Shown: piece by piece, positions 58,184 to 64,000 of the stretch
Position numbering within the stretch: the first letter of the stretch is position 1
Layout: every line of letters begins with the position of its first letter
Assembly: GCA_031292385.1 (NCBI GenBank)
Contig: JARLHE010000060.1
Location: 1-64,000 of the forward strand
From: Oligoflexia bacterium
Lineage (GTDB): Bacteria; Bdellovibrionota; UBA1018
DNA: 64,000 bases
Reading direction: 5' to 3'
Notes under the pieces: model-generated
Databases searched by the model: none
Told to the model about the DNA's origin: nothing
Seen by the model: the letters and a program-made list of their open reading frames with translations, nothing else
Position numbers and translations under genes: made by a program

Positions 58184-58249
58184 ACATTTCGCTCCTTCCC
58201 GAGTTAATAAGACCATTCAAAATTTTTAAAGCTCACAAGGAGTTGCCCC

Positions 58250-58459
58250 ATGGCCGTACCTAAGAAAAAAGTTTCTCGCAGCCGCCGAAATATGCGCCGC
58301 TTTTCAGCAGCTTATCAGCTGGATCCGGTCACTGTGACCACCGACACGAACGGCGAGCTGGTTCGTCCGCACACGGTGACGTTGGCTTCCTTGGATGCCT
58401 ACATCGCCGCTCGTACGCAGAGAAAAGCGGCTCGCAAGAGCGCTTCCGCTGCTAAGTAG
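58250..58459 (+). CDS. rpmF: Ribosomal protein bL32, cysteine-less form
   Basis: MAVPKKKVSRSRRNMRRF; NGELVRPHTV; AAGGAG RBS; no Cys. Confidence 0.85.
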   Translation: MAVPKKKVSRSRRNMRRFSAAYQLDPVTVTTDTNGELVRPHTVTLASLDAYIAARTQRKAARKSASAAK

Positions 58460-58473
58460 GCCAAAAGACGCAC

Positions 58474-58704
58474 TTAACGGGCCGGCACCGGGATGTTTCC
58501 CGGATTTGCCGGCTGGGCGGGCTCGGGTGCATGTTGTAGCTGCCCCGGCGCGATCGCCGGAACCGGGATTCGAGGAGCGCTCGCTTCAAAGGCCTGTTTG
58601 ACCCGATGCTGAGCCAGCACGGTATAAATAGTTCCTCCCAAGCAGATGGCGACTCCCGCCACGGACGCCCAGAAGACGATCGTCATTCTCTTCAAGTCTT
58701 TCAT
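58474..58704 (-). CDS. Small single-TM hypothetical protein
   Basis: MTIVFWASVAGVAICLGGTIYTVLA TM; adjacent to gmhA-like gene. Confidence 0.5.
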   Translation of the reverse strand: MKDLKRMTIVFWASVAGVAICLGGTIYTVLAQHRVKQAFEASAPRIPVPAIAPGQLQHAPEPAQPANPGNIPVPAR

Positions 58705-58713
58705 CGATTTTCC

Positions 58714-59316
58714 TTAACGGTATGTGCAAAATCCGGCCTCAATGAGGTCGGTTTCAATCAACTGGCAGAGCGTGTGATAAATCATCGCGTGGCTTTCCTG
58801 GATCAGCCGCGTATCGCGCGCGGGAACCCGGATGGAGTGGGTCGCGAGCGATCGAGCGAGGCCGCCGGATTCGCCGGTCAGCAATATGCTCACGATGCCC
58901 CGTTTGCTGCAGGCTTCGAGCGCTTTTAAAATATTGGGTGAATTGCCGGAAGTCGAGATGCCCAGAAAAACATCCTTCGGGGTCATCAGTCCGTTGACCT
59001 GGCGGGCGAAAACCTCGTCATATCCGTAATCGTTGCCGATCGCGGTCATGATCGACGGATCGACGGTCATTGAGAACGCCCGAATGGAATCGCGCTCGCG
59101 GCAGAGGCGGGCGACGAGCTCGGCGACCAGGTGTTGGACGTCCGCCGCGGAACCGCCGTTTCCGGCGGCAAACAAGCATCCGCCCGAAAGGTAAGCGGCT
59201 TTGATCAATTCGGATGCTTGGAGAAGCTGCGCGGAAATTTCCGGATCAAGCGCCGTCTGCTCGATGCTTTTCAGGGATTGATTGAAGAAAGTGCGGATGG
59301 TTTCGAGCTTGCTCAT
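58714..59316 (-). CDS. gmhA: SIS-domain phosphoheptose isomerase
   Basis: FAAGNGGSAADVQHLVAELV; FLGISTSGNSPNIL; start refined. Confidence 0.85.
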   Translation of the reverse strand: MSKLETIRTFFNQSLKSIEQTALDPEISAQLLQASELIKAAYLSGGCLFAAGNGGSAADVQHLVAELVARLCRERDSIRAFSMTVDPSIMTAIGNDYGYDEVFARQVNGLMTPKDVFLGISTSGNSPNILKALEACSKRGIVSILLTGESGGLARSLATHSIRVPARDTRLIQESHAMIYHTLCQLIETDLIEAGFCTYR

Positions 59317-59338
59317 CTGGAGCCACATTAGCAGAGGC

Positions 59339-59530
59339 TAGCCTGAACGCGCCAATAATTTCGAGATAAAACGCGCCAAATTGGCCTCAATTGAAGCAAG
59401 CGGAGCTGTTTTTAAGCGACTCGTAGCCGTAGTTACGACGAGCTTAAAAAATCAGCGAGCACGCTTCAATTGAGGCCAATTTCGCGCGAACAGAGTGGTT
59501 TTAGCTGAAATTATTGGCGCGTTCAGGCTA
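59339..59530. repeat. ~190-bp nested inverted-repeat (MITE-like) element
   Basis: TAGCCTGAACGCGCCAATAATTTC (59339-59362) perfect IR with 59507-59530; AAATTGGCCTCAATTGAAGC (59378-59397) perfect IR with 59463-59482; TA at both ends. Confidence 0.8.
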
Positions 59531-60316
59531 AAGCTTTTTGGTACGGCTGAGTGTGAACTCGATCCGGCGATTTTTTTGCCGGCCTTGAGGTTCGTCGTTG
59601 CTGGCCAAGGCGCGGCGCGCGCCCATGCCGATGGGGAGGATCCGGTCTTCAGGCATATAGTGCTCGCCGACCAGGTATTTCATCACCGAAACGGCGCGGG
59701 TGAGGGTGAATTCAAACGAGCTTACGCCGGGCTCGAGCTTGGGATCGTCTTCGAGATTGCCGCTGATCGTGACGTAACCGGGAAAACGCGAGAGCACTTT
59801 TCCGACTTTATCGAGGACCTTCGCGGCACTTGGCTTGAGCTCGGTGGAGTTCGGCTCGAAGAGCTCGTCTTCGTTGATCGAAAACTTCATCGATTCGACG
59901 CTGAGATCCATTCCGTAGGCAACCGCTTGAAGCTCGGATTCGACTTTCGTTTGCAGATCCCTGTACTCGGATAGGCCTTGCGCGGTCGCGCGATTCGGGT
60001 TCGCGACCATGTCATCCGGAACCATGCCTTGCTGGCCTTGCATGATGTTCTGGCCGTCGCCGACTTCCTCTCCGTTGGGATTGGACGTGTTGGAGTTGGG
60101 GTCTTTGCCGGCGCTGTAGGGCGTATTGGGGTGATTGAAGTAATGAGAGATGGATTGCTTGGTTTCTTCGTCGGAGCCCATGAGCCACATAACCAGGAAA
60201 AAGGCCATCATCGCGGTCACGAAGTCGGCGTAGGCGACTTTCCACGCCCCGCCGTGGTGGCCGTGGCCTCCCGCGGAGATCTTTTTTACGACGATGACAT
60301 CTTCCTTCTTGGCCAT
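59528..60316 (-). CDS. motB: Flagellar motor protein MotB
   Basis: GGAWKVAYADFVTAMMAFFLVMWLMGS; OmpA-like C-term. Confidence 0.95.
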   Translation of the reverse strand: MAKKEDVIVVKKISAGGHGHHGGAWKVAYADFVTAMMAFFLVMWLMGSDEETKQSISHYFNHPNTPYSAGKDPNSNTSNPNGEEVGDGQNIMQGQQGMVPDDMVANPNRATAQGLSEYRDLQTKVESELQAVAYGMDLSVESMKFSINEDELFEPNSTELKPSAAKVLDKVGKVLSRFPGYVTISGNLEDDPKLEPGVSSFEFTLTRAVSVMKYLVGEHYMPEDRILPIGMGARRALASNDEPQGRQKNRRIEFTLSRTKKL

Positions 60317-61182
60317 TAAGCAGCGGCTTTCTTACCCGCGCTCGAGGTGAGCTGATCGACTTCCGCGAACGACGGACGAAGCTCCGGCGAGATCGTTCGG
60401 CGCGAGAACTCGACGCAAACTTTAGGCGAGCAATTTTTGGAATAGGCGAGCAGACCGGCTTTGATGACTTCCATGAATTTCGCTTCGAGCCCTAAATTCA
60501 GCTCCATCTTGGCGGCCAGGGGCTGCAAGAAACCGTAAGACATCAAAATACCCAAGAAGGTTCCGACGAGGGCGGATGCGACCGAGTGACCGATGACTTC
60601 TTTGCCTTGAGTCAGTTTGCCCATGGTGAGAACGACGCCCAAGACGGCGGCCACGATGCCTAAGCCCGGCATCGCATCCCCGATGCGGGTGACGGTGGAA
60701 GGAGCATTGTGTTCTTCCTGGTGGGCGGCCGCGATGTCTTTGTCCATCAGATCTTCGAAATCAAAAGGGCTCATGGGTGAGCTGATTTGAACTTTGAGGG
60801 AATCGCAAAGAAAGTCGAGCGCGTGGTGATTTTCGAGAACCTTGGGGTAGCGTTTGAAAATTTCGCTCTCGTGCGGCTTTTCGACGTGAGCTTCGATCGA
60901 AAGAGGGTTGGCCTTCGCGTTCTTGCAAAGCTCGAAAAGCAAAAGGAGCAGTTCGGTATAATGCTCGCGGGTCACCTTCGGTCCCTTCAAGGTGCCGAGC
61001 GCTTGGGAAATGATCATTTTGATGAGAGGGATGGGAGCGGAAATCAAAAGCGATCCCGCGGCGGCGCCGCCGATGATGAGAAATTCAATCGGCTGAATCA
61101 GAACCGCGAGTTTACCCCCTTCAATCAGGTATCCCCCGAAAACTGCGCCGATGACTATGAACGCACCAACGATGACCAGCAT
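60316..61182 (-). CDS. motA: Flagellar motor protein MotA
   Basis: MotA-type sequence; adjacent to motB; GDAMPGLGIVAAVLGVVLTMGKL. Confidence 0.95.
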   Translation of the reverse strand: MLVIVGAFIVIGAVFGGYLIEGGKLAVLIQPIEFLIIGGAAAGSLLISAPIPLIKMIISQALGTLKGPKVTREHYTELLLLLFELCKNAKANPLSIEAHVEKPHESEIFKRYPKVLENHHALDFLCDSLKVQISSPMSPFDFEDLMDKDIAAAHQEEHNAPSTVTRIGDAMPGLGIVAAVLGVVLTMGKLTQGKEVIGHSVASALVGTFLGILMSYGFLQPLAAKMELNLGLEAKFMEVIKAGLLAYSKNCSPKVCVEFSRRTISPELRPSFAEVDQLTSSAGKKAAA

Positions 61183-61260
61183 GGTGAACGGTTCCTCTCC
61201 TGAGATTAATCGAGTGTTTTAGGCAAAAACTTGAGGGGAATGTGGATTGGGGTAGATTGG

Positions 61261-62046
61261 GGTAGGCCGTACCTTTTGGTTGAGGTCTGCGTCAAATAGG
61301 ACACAGTTAGCGAAAGGTACGGCCTAACTTTTGCGGTTTGCTTGGCCATGCCGCGTAAACTTTTATTAAGAAATGACCATCTTCCTTATCATGTGACCGC
61401 CAGGGCGAATAATCGTCAGGAGTTTCCCTTAAGTATGGGCCAAATGTGGGAAATCATGAGCGATGAATGTCTTAGGGCGCACGTTCTATACGCAGTCGAG
61501 TTTCATGCTTTGGTTCTCATGCCCAATCATTTTCACATCCTGCTCACAGTGCCGGAGCGTGACCTGGGTGTCGTCATGAACGAGCTCATGAAGTCTGTTT
61601 CCCGAAGCACGAATCTTCTTTCCGGACGTTCGGGGCATTTATTTGGAGGGCCATACCATTGGTCGTTGATCGGGAATACTCGCTACTTCCGGCATGCTTT
61701 GAAATACATCTATAGAAACCCGGTACGAGCGAAACTTTGTAGTCGGGTCGAAAGCTATCCCTACAGCACGCTCTGGGGACTAATTGGGTTGGGAAAACTT
61801 CCTTTTCCCATTTTTTTGACGCGAATTGGAATGGAGATTTCATTGCCTTTTCTGGACGGTCAGCGCCAATTGGATTGGCTGAATACGCCTTTTCCAATCG
61901 AAATGGAAAAGCTCATCCAAAAAGGATTACGAAAAAAACTATTTGATGAGGCGAGGGACCGAGAAACACGCGTTTCTGTCGCAGCGGCTCTCAACTAAAT
62001 AACCACCAGTTTTGACGCGGGTCTCAACCAAAAGGTACGGCCTACC
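61261..62046 (+). mobile_element. RAYT/REP-type unit: Y1 transposase between 24-bp inverted repeats
   Basis: GGTAGGCCGTACCTTTTGGTTGAG (61261-61284) perfect IR with CTCAACCAAAAGGTACGGCCTACC (62023-62046); internal 14-bp hairpin partner at 61313-61326. Confidence 0.8.
61348..61998 (+). CDS. REP-associated tyrosine transposase (Y1_Tnp / IS200-like HUH)
   Basis: PRKLLLRNDHLPYHVTARANNRQEF; HALVLMPNHFHILLTVP (HUH); YIYRNPVRAKL. Confidence 0.9.
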   Translation: MPRKLLLRNDHLPYHVTARANNRQEFPLSMGQMWEIMSDECLRAHVLYAVEFHALVLMPNHFHILLTVPERDLGVVMNELMKSVSRSTNLLSGRSGHLFGGPYHWSLIGNTRYFRHALKYIYRNPVRAKLCSRVESYPYSTLWGLIGLGKLPFPIFLTRIGMEISLPFLDGQRQLDWLNTPFPIEMEKLIQKGLRKKLFDEARDRETRVSVAAALN

Positions 62047-62842
62047 TTTTTTTGATCCCGCAGACATAGGCGATCCAGGAATAGGCGTTATCCCCGTTTT
62101 CGGTGCGGACGTACTCGCCGGTACCTTCGCCCTCGTGTTCGGTTTCCCACCAAACGCCGACATCATCGAAGCCGGCTTCCAGCAGGCAGTCCCGGAGTTC
62201 GGGAATGCTCCAAAGCCGCCAGTCGTATTGGAATACATGGCGAAGCTCGCGTCCATTGGCGAGGTTGAAATGGATGCTGTAACGCGCCTCGTGAGTGATG
62301 GGGTTAAATGAGCGCTGATCCCAGAAATAGGTGAAGAGGCGTTTTCCTTTTTCAAAAATGGGGCGTCTTTCGCGCGAGGTTTCGATGGCGCCCGGGCCAC
62401 CGAGGGTTTCAAGGATGAGCATTCCATCCTTGGTGAGAGATCGGCGCACGCAGGTGAGATATTCGATGAGCTGGGCGCGCTGTTTAAAGATGAAAAAGGA
62501 GAAATTGCAGGCGATCACGATATCCGATTTGGGAGACGTGACCGAGACGGCGTTGCCGCGGCGCACATCGATACGGCTTTGTTGCTCGCGGGTGAGGCGT
62601 TTGAGGTGGTGTTTTTTTCCGTAGGCGAGGGGAGCCGGGTCCAAGTCGATGCACAGCGCCGTATTTTTCTTGTTGCGGTTGACCCATTCGACCGCATCCG
62701 AAAAGGTTCCGCAGAAGTCCTCCCGCAGGTGGCGCGCGTACTTACCGAAAGTTTCCCGATACATCGCGACGAACATCGGGATGTGCACATCGGGCGACTG
62801 AACGGAGCGCTCATAGAGGTCGTACTTATGGAGTTTGGGCAT
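62042..62842 (-). CDS. Class I SAM-dependent methyltransferase
   Basis: VRRSLTKDGMLILETLGG; IVIACNFSFFIFK; Rossmann-like order. Confidence 0.75.
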   Translation of the reverse strand: MPKLHKYDLYERSVQSPDVHIPMFVAMYRETFGKYARHLREDFCGTFSDAVEWVNRNKKNTALCIDLDPAPLAYGKKHHLKRLTREQQSRIDVRRGNAVSVTSPKSDIVIACNFSFFIFKQRAQLIEYLTCVRRSLTKDGMLILETLGGPGAIETSRERRPIFEKGKRLFTYFWDQRSFNPITHEARYSIHFNLANGRELRHVFQYDWRLWSIPELRDCLLEAGFDDVGVWWETEHEGEGTGEYVRTENGDNAYSWIAYVCGIKKR

Positions 62843-62903
62843 GGTCCACTAGATACACTTAAGAGCGTTGCGAGTCGAGGCGGAGTGTAATAGTGTCAGC
62901 ATC

Positions 62904-63056
62904 ATGGATCAATTTTTGGATAAGTTTCAGGACCTCATGTCGAATCGTGCCGTATCCATCGTCGTGATGTTGGGCGCCGCTGCCGGCGCCATCGTGAGCA
63001 TCGCGGGCGGATATTACATCACTTATCGCTTAGTCACCCTCATTGGCGCGAGCTGA
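62904..63056 (+). CDS. Small single-TM protein (50 aa)
   Basis: MDQFLDKFQDLMSNRAVSIVVMLGAAAGAIVSIAGGYYITYRLVTLIGAS; overlaps next CDS. Confidence 0.5.
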   Translation: MDQFLDKFQDLMSNRAVSIVVMLGAAAGAIVSIAGGYYITYRLVTLIGAS

Positions 63057-64000
63057 CCGGGTTTCCGCGCTCGCGCTTGGCGTTTCTTTAGCGCTGGTCA
63101 ACGCCTCCTACGCGGATTCGAATTCTTACGAGCTCCCTCCGATTCGGATGCAGGGCTCAGCCTCTGATTCCCTGATCGAAGATCCGGTCGTGCCCTCCGT
63201 GGAGAGGGCGATCGATAAGCCTTCCACGAACGGATCCATTTCCAATTCTTTTTCCGATCTGCTGCCGATTCCTCTCACGGATTACGGTTATCCCGGGACC
63301 GTGACGCAAGTTCGAGGATTGGGCCGTACCGTGGAAGACACGAACGTCGAGGCCTTGGGCGTGCCCTTGAATCTGCCTCAAGGCGGAGGCTTTGATTTAT
63401 CCACTTTTCCGCAGTTTTTCTGGTCGAGTTATGAGTTTCGTCTGGGGCCCGGAGGCATGGCTTTCGATCCGCGAGCCAGCACGGGCGTGATTTCGCTGAA
63501 GCCTTGGACCGCGCAAGCGATTGATGGCGATTCAAACTCATCGTCCAACGAAGGCAGGTTCACGCTGCTGGCCGGCCGTTCCTTGGGTCAAATATCGGCC
63601 GCAGCTCGATACGGAGACGTGGCGTTTTTGATGGGCGGCACCTTTGGCCAGGCGCATGGGCCTACCGGCTCGTTTTCAGTGCGCCTGCCGGATCTCGGGA
63701 GCGTACGATTGCGGGCGCACTTGCTTGCTACGAGCATCGACGCGTCGACGCCGGGACCGACGAGTCCGCCTTCATTTTTTTCGCCGAATGCGCGGCAGAC
63801 CAGCGCGCGTCTGGCTCCGATTTTGGAGGGGAGCGCCGATTTGGGAGGCGCGGCGGTCCTCAAGTCCTCCGCGTTTTTCGATCGCAGCTGGATCAATTAC
63901 GAAAACCCCGATCAGTCGTACTCGGGCGTCACCCGGGCCGATCAGTACGGCATCGAGAACGCGATCGTTTCCGGGCCCATGACTTACGGGGTGACGGCAA
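63043..64000 (+). CDS. TonB-dependent receptor-like outer-membrane protein, 3' truncated by window end
   Basis: Open frame to 64000 (absent from ORF track because no stop in window); TTG 63043 gives signal peptide ARADRVSALALGVSLALVNASYA; plug-like VTQVRGLGRTVEDTNVEALGVPLN. Confidence 0.6.
   Translation, partial: MARADRVSALALGVSLALVNASYADSNSYELPPIRMQGSASDSLIEDPVVPSVERAIDKPSTNGSISNSFSDLLPIPLTDYGYPGTVTQVRGLGRTVEDTNVEALGVPLNLPQGGGFDLSTFPQFFWSSYEFRLGPGGMAFDPRASTGVISLKPWTAQAIDGDSNSSSNEGRFTLLAGRSLGQISAAARYGDVAFLMGGTFGQAHGPTGSFSVRLPDLGSVRLRAHLLATSIDASTPGPTSPPSFFSPNARQTSARLAPILEGSADLGGAAVLKSSAFFDRSWINYENPDQSYSGVTRADQYGIENAIVSGPMTYGVTA

Noticed and set aside
1-64000. Defence islands, toxin-antitoxin, retrons, DGRs, prophage, rRNA/tRNA
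   Set aside because: No reverse transcriptase, phage structural, Cas, restriction or TA gene signatures and no cloverleaf/rRNA motifs recognised; the only mobile-type gene is the RAYT.

Overview
A roughly 57% GC (by eye), gene-dense bacterial window of 64 kb with no rRNA, tRNA or CRISPR visible. Gene content suggests a delta-proteobacteria-like / Bdellovibrionota-type Gram-negative (inference). Recognisable blocks: (i) a Cys-rich zinc-finger-like domain fused to a bacterial histone fold (358-846, -); (ii) a GH16 / Tpm / multidomain secreted protein group; (iii) a lexA-imuA-imuB-dnaE2 SOS mutasome with a direct-repeat operator in its promoter; (iv) an ADH/universal stress protein pair, carbonic anhydrase and an RNA m5U methyltransferase-like gene; (v) a PilZ-like and response regulator-TPR pair followed by a tripartite RND efflux operon; (vi) a run of uncharacterised secreted proteins (SLT-like, HExxH+DUF4105, caspase-like); (vii) an MMPL/RND permease joined in frame to a LolA-like domain that keeps its own Shine-Dalgarno and GTG; (viii) two small secreted genes with sigma54-like promoters and strong terminators, one encoding an (AGQK)n repeat protein; (ix) tandem Cys-rich repeat lipoproteins; (x) motAB flanked by two different inverted-repeat elements, a ~190-bp TA-bounded palindrome and a RAYT (Y1 transposase) with REP-like termini. 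The strongest candidates for something undescribed are the AGQK repeat locus, the MMPL-LolA fusion with internal start, the zinc-finger-histone protein, the triplicated SGFG(P)VE cysteine module, and the mobile-element sandwich around motAB. All family calls come from reading the sequence and from recall; no searches were run.
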